Source: Glacieibacterium sp965200405 (lineage in GTDB: Bacteria > Pseudomonadota > Alphaproteobacteria > Sphingomonadales > Sphingomonadaceae). From it: 64,000 nt of DNA. The notes below the pieces were generated by a model. The model did no database searches, had not been told where the DNA came from, and saw nothing but the letters and a program-made list of their open reading frames with translations. Each line of letters starts with the position of its first letter. The stretch's first letter is position 1. Where the stretch lies: NCBI RefSeq assembly GCF_965200405.1, contig NZ_OZ241356.1:682001-746000 (forward strand), in the 5' to 3' direction. Both the position numbers and the translations under genes were made by a program. Below are positions 44,498 to 53,788 of the stretch, piece by piece.

Positions 44498-44602
44498 CGT
44501 CATCGCGGCGCAGGCCGAGATCCATTCGGCGCGAACTTGGATCAGAAGCGTGTCCAACCACCACTCGCTTGCGAATGGGTCCCGGCCTGCGCCGGGATGA
44601 CG
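44498..44602. repeat. REP doublet D
   Basis: 105 bp with a degenerate left arm (CGTCATCGCGGCGCAGGCCG, compensating changes keep the hairpin partly paired) and a right arm matching that of doublet C. It starts 199 bp after doublet C, with a linker also related to the C linker (GTGAGGTGGCGTCAGGC). Confidence 0.85.
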
Positions 44603-44698
44603 ATGTGAGGTGGCGTCAGGCTTAAGCTGGGTTTTTGTTTTCCGAAAAACGCCGCACTGACGCGTCCAGCATGGGATTGCAGCCCGTCCCCAAAATGC

Positions 44699-44804
44699 CG
44701 TCATCCCGGCGAATGCCGGGACCCATTCAGCACGAACTCGGATCAGAATCGTGCGCGACGACGATCCGCTTGCTTAATGGGTCCCGGCATTCGCCGGGAT
44801 GACG
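44699..44804. repeat. REP doublet E
   Basis: Third unit, starting 201 bp after doublet D. Arms are the full consensus in both orientations. The spacer again has CGGATCAGAATCGTG. After it the linker is not repeated, so the array has about two and a half periods. Confidence 0.85.
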
Positions 44805-44864
44805 CTCTTTTGGGCACGGGCGTGCACGGGCGCGAAGCCGTCGCCCAGCGCGTAAAGGTCCGCC

Positions 44865-45128
44865 TCAGTTCGCCTTCGTCAGTCGTGCGATTTCGGCTTC
44901 CAGCGTGTGGATCTTCATCGCCTGCTGCACGATGATTTCCTGCAGCGCCGATTTCTGCCCGGCGAAATCATCCGCCGCAGCCGCCGCCGGGGCTTCCGGC
45001 GTCGGCGTCACGTCGACGGTCTGGGCCTGCTTGAAGATGCCGTTGGCGCGCGCCCGCTCGATCAGCGTCGCGGAGTTCGCCGCCAACTGTACGAGGATTT
45101 CTGCCAGGCCGTCCGACTTGCTCGCCAT
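44865..45128 (-). CDS. Small alpha-helical/coiled-coil protein
   Basis: An 87-residue product following gltB by 18 bp on the same strand, likely the last gene of the glt operon. Residues ~1-33 are helical (DGLAEILVQLAANSATLIERARANGIF), a Pro/Ala linker follows (~38-52), and residues ~57-87 form heptad-like helix (LQEIIVQQAMKIHTLEAEIARL). No known family recognised. Similar small proteins in sphingomonads are annotated as hypothetical. Confidence 0.65.
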   Translation of the reverse strand: MASKSDGLAEILVQLAANSATLIERARANGIFKQAQTVDVTPTPEAPAAAAADDFAGQKSALQEIIVQQAMKIHTLEAEIARLTKAN

Positions 45129-45146
45129 TGCACTCGCTCCGGCCAG

Positions 45147-48100
45147 CTATTCGGCCGCTTCCAAGATAGGAACGGCGTCGTTCAATGGGAAGGCCAGCCG
45201 GGTCAGCATCTCCTTGGGGCAGACCTGCCAGAAGTGCAGGAGCGTCCGTTCCCAGTCGGTCAGCAGTCCGGCGGCCCAATGCGAGCCGGTTTCCGCGACA
45301 TGCTCTTCGATCAGCGACTTGAGCACGCCCTCCCAATGCGTCGATGCGAGGCGCTGGATGGTGATCGAGTCCGGGTTGATGCGCCGGCCGAAGTCGTCGG
45401 CCGGGTCATAGGCGAACGCCATGCCACCGGTCATGCCCGCGCCGAAATTGTCGCCGATCTCGCCCAGGATGACCGCCGTGCCGCCGGTCATATACTCGCA
45501 GCCGTTGGCGCCGCAGCCCTCGACGACGACGGTCGCGCCGGAGTTGCGGACGGCGAAACGCTCGCCGGCCTGCCCTGCGGCGAACAGACGGCCCGAGGTC
45601 GCGCCGTACAGCACGGTGTTGCCGATGATCGTGTTGTCCTGGCTGGCGAGCGGCGACGAAACCATCGGGCGGACGACGATGGTCGCGCCGCTCAGGCCCT
45701 TGCCGACATAGTCGTTGGCCTCGCCGAAGACCTCCAGCTTGACGCCCTGCACGGCGAACGCGCCGAGGCTCTGGCCCGCCGAACCGCGCAGGCGGATGTG
45801 GATATGGCCGGGCGCCAGGCCCTTCATGCCGAACTTCGAGACGATGCCGCTCGACAGGCGGGTGCCGACCGCACGGTGCGTGTTGCGGACGCTGTAGGTC
45901 AGCTGCATCTTCTCGCCGCGCTCGAACAGGTGCGCCGCGTCGATCATCATCTGGGCGTCGAGGCTGTCGGGCACGTCGTTGCGGAAGGTGCTGATCGCAA
46001 AGCGCCGCGCATGGTCCGGCGCATCGACCTTGGCCAGGATCGGGTTGAGGTCGAGGTCGTCGAGATGCTCGGCGCCGCGGCTGACCTGGCGCAGCAGCTC
46101 GGTGCGGCCGATGACCTCGTCGAGGCTGCGGTAGCCGAGCTTCGCCAGAATGTCGCGGACCTCCTCGGCGATGAAGCTCATCAGATTGATGACCTTTTCC
46201 GGGCTGCCGTCGAACTTCTTCCGCAGCGCCTCGTCCTGCGTGCAGATGCCGACGGGGCAGGTGTTGGAATGGCACTGGCGGACCATGATGCAGCCCATCG
46301 CGACCAGGCTGAGCGTGCCGATGCCGAACTCCTCGGCGCCGAGGATCGCGGCGATGACGATGTCGCGGCCGGTCTTGAGGCCGCCGTCGGTGCGCAGCTT
46401 CACGCGGTGGCGCAATCCGTTGAGAGTCAGTACCTGATTGACCTCCGACAGGCCCATTTCCCACGGAGTCCCGGCGTATTTGATGCTGGTCTGCGGACTC
46501 GCGGCGGTGCCGCCGACATGGCCGGAGATCAGGATGACGTCGGCATGCGCCTTGGCGACGCCCGCCGCGACGGTGCCGATGCCCGCCGAGCTGACCAGTT
46601 TGACGCAGACGCGGGCGCGTGGATTGATCTGCTTGAGGTCGTAGATCAGCTGCGCAAGGTCTTCGATCGAATAGATATCATGGTGCGGCGGCGGCGAGAT
46701 CAGCATGACGCCGGGCGTCGCGTGACGCAGCCGGGCGATCATGTCGGTGACCTTGAAGCCGGGCAGCTGGCCGCCCTCGCCGGGCTTGGCACCCTGGGCG
46801 ACCTTGATCTCGATCTCCTCGCAGGCGTTGAGGTATTCGGCGGTGACCCCGAAGCGCCCCGACGCGATCTGCTTGACCACGGAATTGGCGTTGTCGCCGT
46901 TGGCGCGCGGCTTGAAGCGCTCGCTGTCCTCGCCGCCCTCGCCGCTGACCGCCTTGGCGCCGATGCGGTTCATCGCGATCGCCAGCGTCTCATGCGCCTC
47001 CGGCCCCAGCGCCCCCAGGCTCATCCCCGGCGACACGAAGCGCTTACGAATTTCCGTAATAGATTCAACAGTTTCTGTCGCCAGCGGAGTTTTTGCCCAA
47101 TTAAATTCCAGCAAATCCCTCAAATAAATCGGCGGCAATTCCGCAGTCGCCCGCGAAAATCGCAAATAGTCCGAATAACTATCCGTACTCGTCGCCGTCT
47201 GCAGCAAATGAATCAGGTTCGCCTGGTAAGCATGCGCCTCGCTCCCCGCCCGGTACCGGTACAACCCACCGATCGGCAACGCGATCGCCTCCTCGTCCCA
47301 CGCCCGGTCATGCCGCAACTTGGCGTTGAGATGGATCGAGCTGAAGCCCTCACCCGAAATCTTCGCCGGCATCCCCGGGAAAAAGTCGTTGACCAGCGCC
47401 CGGCTCAAGCCAACCGCTTCGAAATTATAGCCGCCACGGTACGACGACACGACTGCGATGCCCATCTTCGCCATGATCTTGAGCAGCCCGTCCTCGACCG
47501 CCTTCTTGTAACGCAGGACGCACTCGTCGTAGGTCTTGCCCTTGAACAGCCCACGGGAATGGCGGTCGGCAATTGCCTCTTGTGCCAGATACGCATTCAC
47601 CGTCGTCGACCCCACACCGATCAGCACCGCGAAATAATGGGTGTCGAGACACTCCGACGACCGCACGTTGATGCTGACATAGGTCCGCAGCCCCTTGCGA
47701 ACGAGATGGGTGTGCACACCTGCCGCTGCCAGGATCATGGTGATGCCAGCGCGCGTTGCGCTCTGCGCCTCGTCGGTCAAGAATAGCTGGCTCTTGCCGG
47801 TGCGCACCGCCGTCTCGGCCTCAAGCCTGACCCGCTCGATGGCGGCACGCAGCCCAGACGGACCACTGGCGATGTCGAAGGTGCAGTCGATAGTCGCCGC
47901 CTGGCTGCCGAACGTCTTGAGCATCAGCTCCCAGCCGAGGTTGGTGATGATCGGTGAATCGAATACCATCACCCCCTCCTGTCGCGCATCGGCGTCGAGG
48001 ATGTTGCCCAGATTGGAGAAGCGCGTCTTCAGGCTCATCACGCGAGTTTCGCGCAGCGAGTCTATCGGCGGATTGGTGACCTGGCTGAAGTTCTGGCGGA

Positions 48101-49688
48101 AGAAGTGGCTCAGCGTCCGCGGATTGTCGGAGATGACGGCCAGCGGCGTGTCGTCGCCCATGCTGCCGACGGCCTCTTTGCCGTCCTGAACCATTGGAGA
48201 AAGCAGGATCTCCATGTCCTCCATCGTCCAACCGGCTGCGATCTGACGCCGCCGTAGCTCAGGACGTGGCAGAGTTGCGGCTGGCTGCGGACCGTCGTGG
48301 CCTGGGATCGACGAGAACGTCGTGAACCCGGCAACCATGGCGCCATAGTCATGCTCCGCTGCGATGCGATCCTTTATTTCGCGATCGCTATAGAAACGCG
48401 GGACTTCACCCTCGTCCCCGTCAAGATCCACGGCGATCATCTGGCCTGGCCCAAGCCGGCCTTTGAGGACAATCGTTGCCTCGGGCACGACGACCATGCC
48501 TGCTTCTGAGCCCGTTATCAGCAATCCATCGTCGGTCAGCAGGTAGCGCATCGGTCGTAGCGCATTACGGTCCATGCCGGCCACGACCCAGCGACCGTCG
48601 GTCATCGCCAACGCGGCCGGACCGTCCCAAGCCTCCATGATGGACGCAAAGAATGCGTACATCGCCCGATGGCTTTCCGGCAGCGAATCGTCCTTGGCCC
48701 AAGCTTCGGGCACCAACACCAACTTCGCCGTCGGTGCGTCGCGCCCTGAACGAACCATCGCCTCGAATACTGCATCAAGGGCCGCGGTATCGCTGGCGCC
48801 AGCAGGGATCAGCGGCTTGATATCCTCGGAGTGCTCGCCAAACGCCGACGCGGCCATCCGAATTTCGTGGCTCTTCATCCAGTTCTTGTTGCCGCGAACC
48901 GTGTTGATCTCGCCGTTATGCGCCAGGCAACGGAACGGTTGCGCCAGCCACCATTGCGGGAAGGTGTTGGTCGAATAGCGCTGGTGATAGATGGCAAAGC
49001 GTGACGTGAAGCGATCGTCGGCGAGGTCGGGATAGAAGACTGACAGCTCCTCCGCCAGGAACAGGCCCTTGTAGATTATCGAGCGGCACGACAGCGAGCA
49101 GATGTAGAAACCCTGTATTTGTGCTGCGATCACCGCCCGCTCGATCCGGCGGCGGATCAGGTAGAGGTCTTTCTCGAACGCATCCTTGGCGCCGGAGCCG
49201 GGCAGCGGGCCAGCAATCATGATCTGCTCGATCTCGGGGCGCGACAGCATCGCCTTGTCGCCGATGACGCCGACGTCGACCGGCACTTGGCGCCAGCCGT
49301 AAATCGTGTAGCCGAAGTCGATGATCTCGCTTTCGACGATGGTGCGGCAGGTTTCCTGGGCGGCGAGGTCGGTGCGGGGCAGGAAGACCATGCCGACCGC
49401 GGTCAGGTTGGGCTTGGGCTTGTGGCCGGCACGATCAATATGTTCATGAAAGAAGTCGACTGGGATCTCGACGTGGAGGCCGGCGCCGTCGCCGGTCTTG
49501 CCGTCGGCGTCGACGGCGCCGCGGTGCCAGACCGCCTTTAGGGCGTCGATGGCGGCGGTGACGACGCGGCGGGAGGCTTTGCCGTCGGTCGCCGCGATGA
49601 CGCCGACACCGCAGGCATCGGATTCCATGTCGGGGCGGTACATGCCGACTTCGGCGATGCGGGCGCGTTCGGCGGCGGAGACTGTCAT
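45147..49688 (-). CDS. gltB: Glutamate synthase (NADPH) large subunit
   Basis: A 1513-residue GltB of normal length. An N-terminal propeptide (~25 residues) precedes Cys26 in SDACGVGVIAATDG, which becomes the N-terminal nucleophile of the glutaminase domain. The synthase domain has the [3Fe-4S] cysteines in GCIMVRQCHSNTCPVGICTQ, and the C-terminal beta-helix has TGGTAVILGEIGDNFGAGMTGG. It makes two glutamates from glutamine and 2-oxoglutarate in the cytoplasm with GltD. A 180-bp patch (47041-47220) inside the gene has about 47% GC. ATGA overlaps the DUF2059 gene stop. Confidence 0.97.
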   Translation of the reverse strand: MTVSAAERARIAEVGMYRPDMESDACGVGVIAATDGKASRRVVTAAIDALKAVWHRGAVDADGKTGDGAGLHVEIPVDFFHEHIDRAGHKPKPNLTAVGMVFLPRTDLAAQETCRTIVESEIIDFGYTIYGWRQVPVDVGVIGDKAMLSRPEIEQIMIAGPLPGSGAKDAFEKDLYLIRRRIERAVIAAQIQGFYICSLSCRSIIYKGLFLAEELSVFYPDLADDRFTSRFAIYHQRYSTNTFPQWWLAQPFRCLAHNGEINTVRGNKNWMKSHEIRMAASAFGEHSEDIKPLIPAGASDTAALDAVFEAMVRSGRDAPTAKLVLVPEAWAKDDSLPESHRAMYAFFASIMEAWDGPAALAMTDGRWVVAGMDRNALRPMRYLLTDDGLLITGSEAGMVVVPEATIVLKGRLGPGQMIAVDLDGDEGEVPRFYSDREIKDRIAAEHDYGAMVAGFTTFSSIPGHDGPQPAATLPRPELRRRQIAAGWTMEDMEILLSPMVQDGKEAVGSMGDDTPLAVISDNPRTLSHFFRQNFSQVTNPPIDSLRETRVMSLKTRFSNLGNILDADARQEGVMVFDSPIITNLGWELMLKTFGSQAATIDCTFDIASGPSGLRAAIERVRLEAETAVRTGKSQLFLTDEAQSATRAGITMILAAAGVHTHLVRKGLRTYVSINVRSSECLDTHYFAVLIGVGSTTVNAYLAQEAIADRHSRGLFKGKTYDECVLRYKKAVEDGLLKIMAKMGIAVVSSYRGGYNFEAVGLSRALVNDFFPGMPAKISGEGFSSIHLNAKLRHDRAWDEEAIALPIGGLYRYRAGSEAHAYQANLIHLLQTATSTDSYSDYLRFSRATAELPPIYLRDLLEFNWAKTPLATETVESITEIRKRFVSPGMSLGALGPEAHETLAIAMNRIGAKAVSGEGGEDSERFKPRANGDNANSVVKQIASGRFGVTAEYLNACEEIEIKVAQGAKPGEGGQLPGFKVTDMIARLRHATPGVMLISPPPHHDIYSIEDLAQLIYDLKQINPRARVCVKLVSSAGIGTVAAGVAKAHADVILISGHVGGTAASPQTSIKYAGTPWEMGLSEVNQVLTLNGLRHRVKLRTDGGLKTGRDIVIAAILGAEEFGIGTLSLVAMGCIMVRQCHSNTCPVGICTQDEALRKKFDGSPEKVINLMSFIAEEVRDILAKLGYRSLDEVIGRTELLRQVSRGAEHLDDLDLNPILAKVDAPDHARRFAISTFRNDVPDSLDAQMMIDAAHLFERGEKMQLTYSVRNTHRAVGTRLSSGIVSKFGMKGLAPGHIHIRLRGSAGQSLGAFAVQGVKLEVFGEANDYVGKGLSGATIVVRPMVSSPLASQDNTIIGNTVLYGATSGRLFAAGQAGERFAVRNSGATVVVEGCGANGCEYMTGGTAVILGEIGDNFGAGMTGGMAFAYDPADDFGRRINPDSITIQRLASTHWEGVLKSLIEEHVAETGSHWAAGLLTDWERTLLHFWQVCPKEMLTRLAFPLNDAVPILEAAE

Positions 49689-50143
49689 GGCTTTTCACTC
49701 GCAGCTTCGGCGGCCGTCATCGCTTCGAGACAGGCCCGGTTGAGTAGCACGGTCGACTTCGCCTTCATGACCGGGGCGACCTTGGCCATCATCGGCTGCA
49801 GCGTGGCCGGATCGCGCGCGGCGATGGCGGCTCGGGCAGCGGTCAACTCGGCGGGGGTCAGCGCCTCGCGGTAGCTGGCGGCAAGGTTCGTCTCCCACTC
49901 GGCGCCGTAAGTCGCGACAGCATCGGCGGTGGCTGCGGCGAACAGCTTGGCAGCGCGCTCCGCACCGACTTTCCCGGCGATGATCTTGCCGACCTTGGAG
50001 GTGTTGAGCGTGATGCTGACGAAATTACCGAACTGCTCGCGCGGCGCGACGGAGTGCGCAATATCCGCTGCAATGTCAGCAGGTTGCGCGCCAACGGGAG
50101 CCGCCGCGGCCAGCAGCGCGGCAAGGACGACGCCGCGCAGCAT
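49685..50143 (-). CDS. Exported DUF2059-like protein between gltD and gltB
   Basis: A 152-residue product with a signal peptide (LRGVVLAALLAAAAPVGA) and a helical mature part containing a repeated ALTPAELTAARAAIAARDPATLQPMMAKV block and VLLNRACLEAMTAAEAA, like DUF2059 or related periplasmic helical proteins. Start ATG 50143 overlaps the gltD stop by one base, and its stop overlaps the gltB ATG by four bases. It is therefore translated with the glutamate synthase subunits although it is exported. Family assignment is moderate. Confidence 0.78.
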   Translation of the reverse strand: MLRGVVLAALLAAAAPVGAQPADIAADIAHSVAPREQFGNFVSITLNTSKVGKIIAGKVGAERAAKLFAAATADAVATYGAEWETNLAASYREALTPAELTAARAAIAARDPATLQPMMAKVAPVMKAKSTVLLNRACLEAMTAAEAASEKP

Positions 50144-51576
50144 CACGCCGCGACGCGCAGGGCTTCGACCTTTGCGGCCATATATTTGTGCATCGCCGCC
50201 GCGACATCGCGGCCGTCGCGGATCGCCCAGACCACCAGCGAGGCGCCACGGACGATGTCGCCGGCCGCGAAGACACCGTCGAGGCTGGTCGCCATGGTCT
50301 TGTGGTCGACGCGTAGCGTGCCCCAGCGGTTGACCCCCAGCGCGGCATTGCCGAACGCCACCGGCAGGTCTTCCGGGTCGAAGCCCAGCGCCTTGATGAC
50401 CAAATCGGCGTCGAGCCGGAAGCGGCCTCCGTCGTCGAGTTCGGGCGCGCGCCGGCCATCGGGACCGGGCGCTCCCAGGCGCATCTTGTCGGCCAGCACG
50501 ACGGCGGCGGGCGAGCCGAGCACCGAATGCGGCGCGCTGAGCCAGACGAACTCGACGCCCTCCTCCTCGGCATGGGCGACTTCGCGCTGCGAGCCCGGCA
50601 TGTTGGCGCGGTCGCGGCGGTACAGGCACTTTACCGAGGCAGCACCCTGGCGGACGGCGGTACGGACGCAGTCCATCGCCGTGTCGCCGCCGCCGATGAC
50701 GACGACGTGCTTGCCGGCAGCATCATAGTCGGCCGCATCGGTCACGGTGTCGCCAAAGCCGCGGCGATTGCTGCGGGTCAGATAGTCGAGCGCGCCGACG
50801 ACGCCCGTCGCATCGATGCCGGGCACGTTGATATCGCGCGGCTTGTAGACGCCGGTCGCGATCAGGATGCTGTCGTGCCGGTCGCGCAACTCGTCGAGGC
50901 TGGCGTCGCGGCCGACTTCGAAGCCGAGGTGGAAGATGATGCCGCCAGCCTCGAGGCGCTCGATCCGCCGGGTCACCACATACTTCTCGAGCTTGAAGCC
51001 GGGGATGCCATAGGTCAGCAGGCCACCGGCGCGGTCGTAGCGGTCGTAGACGTGGACCTCATAGCCCTTGACCCGCAGCATTTCCGCAGCCGTCAGCCCG
51101 GCGGGGCCGGCACCGATGATGCCGACCGACTGGCCACCGCGATCGGCGACCGGGACCAGAGGCTTGACCCAGCCCTCCTCCCAGGCGGTGTCGGTGATGA
51201 ACTTCTCGACTGAACCGATCGTGACCGAGCCGAAGTCCTTCTCGATAACGCAATTACCCTCGCACAGCCGATCCTGCGGGCAGATGCGACCGCAGATTTC
51301 CGGCATGCTCGAGGTCGCGTTCGACAGTTCATACGCTTCTTCGAGCCGCCCCTCGGCGGTCAGGCGCAACCAGTCCGGGATGTTGTTATGAAGCGGGCAA
51401 TGGACCTGGCAGAACGGCACGCCGCACTGCGAGCAGCGGCTCGCCTGCTCCTCGGCCTTGGCGATAATATAAGGCCGCGAGATCTCGAGGTAATCCTCGG
51501 CACGCAGTTCAGCCGGCCGCTTCAGCGGATACTGCTGCTCGCGATCAGTAAAATGCAGCATTGTCGCTTCGACCAC
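50143..51576 (-). CDS. gltD: Glutamate synthase (NADPH) small subunit
   Basis: A 477-residue GltD. GTG 51576 is chosen: AAGGAG lies six bases upstream (ATG 51561 is the alternative). N-terminal cysteines CSQCGVPFCQVHCPLHN bind a [4Fe-4S] cluster, GAGPAGLTAAEMLRVKGYEVHVYDRYDRAGGLLTYGIPGFKLEK is the FAD site, and GGGDTAMDCVRTAVRQGA the NADPH site. It passes electrons from NADPH to GltB. It heads the operon gltD - DUF2059 - gltB - 87-residue protein. The order is opposite to the common gltB-gltD. Confidence 0.96.
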   Translation of the reverse strand: MVEATMLHFTDREQQYPLKRPAELRAEDYLEISRPYIIAKAEEQASRCSQCGVPFCQVHCPLHNNIPDWLRLTAEGRLEEAYELSNATSSMPEICGRICPQDRLCEGNCVIEKDFGSVTIGSVEKFITDTAWEEGWVKPLVPVADRGGQSVGIIGAGPAGLTAAEMLRVKGYEVHVYDRYDRAGGLLTYGIPGFKLEKYVVTRRIERLEAGGIIFHLGFEVGRDASLDELRDRHDSILIATGVYKPRDINVPGIDATGVVGALDYLTRSNRRGFGDTVTDAADYDAAGKHVVVIGGGDTAMDCVRTAVRQGAASVKCLYRRDRANMPGSQREVAHAEEEGVEFVWLSAPHSVLGSPAAVVLADKMRLGAPGPDGRRAPELDDGGRFRLDADLVIKALGFDPEDLPVAFGNAALGVNRWGTLRVDHKTMATSLDGVFAAGDIVRGASLVVWAIRDGRDVAAAMHKYMAAKVEALRVAA

Positions 51577-51729
51577 GGCAGGCTCCTTCGGCTGCCGGGA
51601 TACTGCGCAAACTCCCGTGAGTCACGCACTATTTGCCCAATAGGGAACGTTTGATAACTATTTCGGAAACCGACTACTTCCGACCTGCCTCACTTAGCTC
51701 GCATTCTCCAGAATAGTCTAATTTCGGTA

Positions 51730-52533
51730 CTATCGGTTGAGCAGCCACACCAGGGCGGCAGCACCGGCAATGATCCGGTACCAGGCAAATGGCGCAAAGC
51801 CATAGCGGCTGATCACCGCGACGAACCCCTTCACCACGACCAGCGCCACGACGAACGCCACCATGAAGCCGATGGCAATCGCGTGAAATTCGCCGGCATC
51901 CAGCGCCGCGCGGTTCTTGAACAGCTCGAGCGCCGTCGCGCCCAGCATCGTCGGCACCGCCAGGAAGAAGCTGAACTCCGCAGCCGTACGCCGCTGCACG
52001 CCCATCGCCAGCGCACCCATGATTGTCGCGCCGGAGCGGCTGACTCCAGGCACCATCGCGAGGCACTGGACGAAGCCGATGCCGAGGGCGGTCCGTGCCG
52101 GCATCGCCGCGACTCCCTCGACAGTGGCACGCTTGGCCCAACGCTCGACCGCCAGGATACCGATGCCACCGACGATCAGCGCGACGGCAACCACCACCGC
52201 ATTGCCCAGCAGTGCCTCGATCTGCTTGTGCAACGCCAGCCCGATCACTGCCGCGGGTATGAAGCCCAGCAGCACGTTACGGGTAAAGCGCCACGAACCG
52301 GCATCGCGCGTCGCCAGCCCGCGCAGCACCGTCCAGAAGGTCCGCCAGTACAGCACCACGATCGCCAGGATCGCGCCGAGCTGGATGACGATATTGAACA
52401 GTTTCCAGCGTTCCGCGTCATAGCCGAGCAGTTCGCCCGCGAGGATGAGATGCCCGGTCGACGACACCGGCAAAAACTCGGTGATCCCCTCGACAATGCC
52501 GAGGATGATGATGTCGAGTAGCGAATGCTCCAC
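51730..52533 (-). CDS. uppP: Undecaprenyl-diphosphatase (BacA)
   Basis: A 267-residue integral membrane enzyme with eight hydrophobic segments. GIVEGITEFLPVSSTGHLILAGELLG and MVPGVSRSGATIMGAL are the two BacA/UppP signature motifs lining the active site. It dephosphorylates undecaprenyl diphosphate to recycle the lipid carrier for peptidoglycan and other polymers, and gives bacitracin tolerance. It is not overlapped by neighbours; the glt operon starts 153 bp downstream. Confidence 0.95.
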   Translation of the reverse strand: MEHSLLDIIILGIVEGITEFLPVSSTGHLILAGELLGYDAERWKLFNIVIQLGAILAIVVLYWRTFWTVLRGLATRDAGSWRFTRNVLLGFIPAAVIGLALHKQIEALLGNAVVVAVALIVGGIGILAVERWAKRATVEGVAAMPARTALGIGFVQCLAMVPGVSRSGATIMGALAMGVQRRTAAEFSFFLAVPTMLGATALELFKNRAALDAGEFHAIAIGFMVAFVVALVVVKGFVAVISRYGFAPFAWYRIIAGAAALVWLLNR

Positions 52534-52602
52534 GGCGCTTCCTTATGATCATCGCATTATCAATTGAAGGTCGTCGGTTCGAGCGGAGTGTTCGAGGCCC
52601 GG

Positions 52603-52634
52603 CATGATGGGTCCCGGCCTGCGCCGGGATGACG
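52603..52634. repeat. Solitary REP half-site
   Basis: ATGGGTCCCGGCCTGCGCC and the following GGGATGAC match the right arm of REP doublets C and D. No left arm is present nearby, so it is a single REP between uppP and the NAD(P)-binding protein gene. Confidence 0.75.
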
Positions 52635-52647
52635 ACGTTACGCGACC

Positions 52648-53598
52648 TCAGGCGACCAGCGGATCGCGGTGAAAGCGTCCGCCGGTACGGTAGCGCTCGA
52701 GATAGGCCGGCGCGATGCTCTCCAGCGGCGTCGGCTCGATGCCCAGCTCCGCCAGCCCGGGCGCGCCCTGCGGCACGACATTGTCATGCTGGAGCATCTG
52801 CCACTGGTCCCAGGTCATCGGCGCACCGGGAACGAAGCGCCCGAGCTTGGCCATCATCGCGGCGATACCGTCCGGCACTTCGACCAGCGACTTCTTGCTG
52901 CGAATCTCGTGCATGATGAAGGCGAGGATCTGGCGGAACGTATAGGTGCGCGGACCGCCCAGCGAATAGGTCCTGCCGCCATGCGCCTCGGGATCGGCAA
53001 GCGCGGCGGCGATGGCGCGCGCGACGTCGAGCACGAACACCGGCTGGAAGCGCGTGCCGCCCGCCACCACCGGCATCACCGGCAGGCGCGCCGCAAGCCC
53101 GGCAAAGCGGTTGATGAACTGGTCCTCCTGACCAAAGACGATCGAGGGTCGCACGATCGTCGCGTGCGGCAGCGCGGCGTGCACCGCCGCCTCGCCCTGC
53201 GCCTTGGTCCGCGCATAGCCCGCCTCGGCCTTCGCATCGACGCCGATCGCGGAGACCTGCACGAAGGCGCTCACGCCGGCGTTGGCTGCCGCCCGGGCGA
53301 CATTGGCCGCGCCTGTCGCCTGGACCTTGTTGAAGCTTTGGCCGCCGCTCTCCGCCAGGATACCGGCGAGATTAACGCCCGCCGTTGCACCGTGGAACGC
53401 CGCCGCCATGCTGCCGAGGTCACCGACATTGCCGCCGAACGGCTGGATCTGGCCGACGGCGCCGAGCGGCCGCAGATACAGCGCGCTTTGCGGATTACGC
53501 GCGACAACGCGGATACGCACCCCGGTCTGGGCCAGCACCTGCACCAGGTAACGGCCGATGAACCCTGAGCCGCCGACGATCACTACCAGCCCGTCCAT
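52648..53598 (-). CDS. NAD(P)-binding protein, complex I NDUFA9-like
   Basis: A 316-residue Rossmann protein. ATG 53598 is selected because AAGG lies upstream and the glycine-rich GLVVIVGGSGFIGRYLVQVLAQTG begins at residue 3; the frame is open to 53760 without conservation. GVNLAGILAESGGQSFNKVQATGAANVARAA and VRPSIVFGQEDQFINRFA are shared with NDUFA9-like atypical short-chain dehydrogenases. Proteins of this type attach to NADH dehydrogenase or act in lipid/quinone metabolism; exact role uncertain. It is separated from uppP by a REP site. Confidence 0.85.
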   Translation of the reverse strand: MDGLVVIVGGSGFIGRYLVQVLAQTGVRIRVVARNPQSALYLRPLGAVGQIQPFGGNVGDLGSMAAAFHGATAGVNLAGILAESGGQSFNKVQATGAANVARAAANAGVSAFVQVSAIGVDAKAEAGYARTKAQGEAAVHAALPHATIVRPSIVFGQEDQFINRFAGLAARLPVMPVVAGGTRFQPVFVLDVARAIAAALADPEAHGGRTYSLGGPRTYTFRQILAFIMHEIRSKKSLVEVPDGIAAMMAKLGRFVPGAPMTWDQWQMLQHDNVVPQGAPGLAELGIEPTPLESIAPAYLERYRTGGRFHRDPLVA

Positions 53599-53788
53599 CG
53601 CCCAACCTTCGCTTTGCCTGTCCAGCCACGGCTCCCGCAGCATCCGGCGCCTTGTGGCGCAGCCCCCGCCCGATGACAACTCTCCCGCCGTCGCAGCCGC
53701 AACGCTAATCGAGACGCGCACGACATCATCTGTGCGTAACGCGATTGACACCCGCCGCACCGTCCCCTACCTCCGCGCCTCGCAACCT

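Larger units (their letters stand above)
44221..44864. other. Gene-free stretch filled by REP doublets
   Basis: The 644 bp between the GST start and the small coiled-coil gene hold no gene. Three REP doublets at 44299-44403, 44498-44602 and 44699-44804 with similar linkers between them make up most of the stretch; small open frames across it are repeat-derived. Confidence 0.8.

Noticed and set aside
44299..44804. Possible CRISPR array
   Set aside because: Units are 105-bp palindromic doublets spaced by similar, not unique, linkers; there are no cas genes and the period (200 bp) is too long.
44907..47786. Open frame of 959 codons on the plus strand
   Set aside because: It lies antisense to gltB and the small coiled-coil gene, is rich in Arg/Asp/Ala as expected for a shadow of GC-rich coding DNA, and has no family motif.
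51577..51729. Possible riboswitch or glutamine-type leader before gltD
   Set aside because: The 153-bp spacer shows no conserved riboswitch core that I can recognise by eye.
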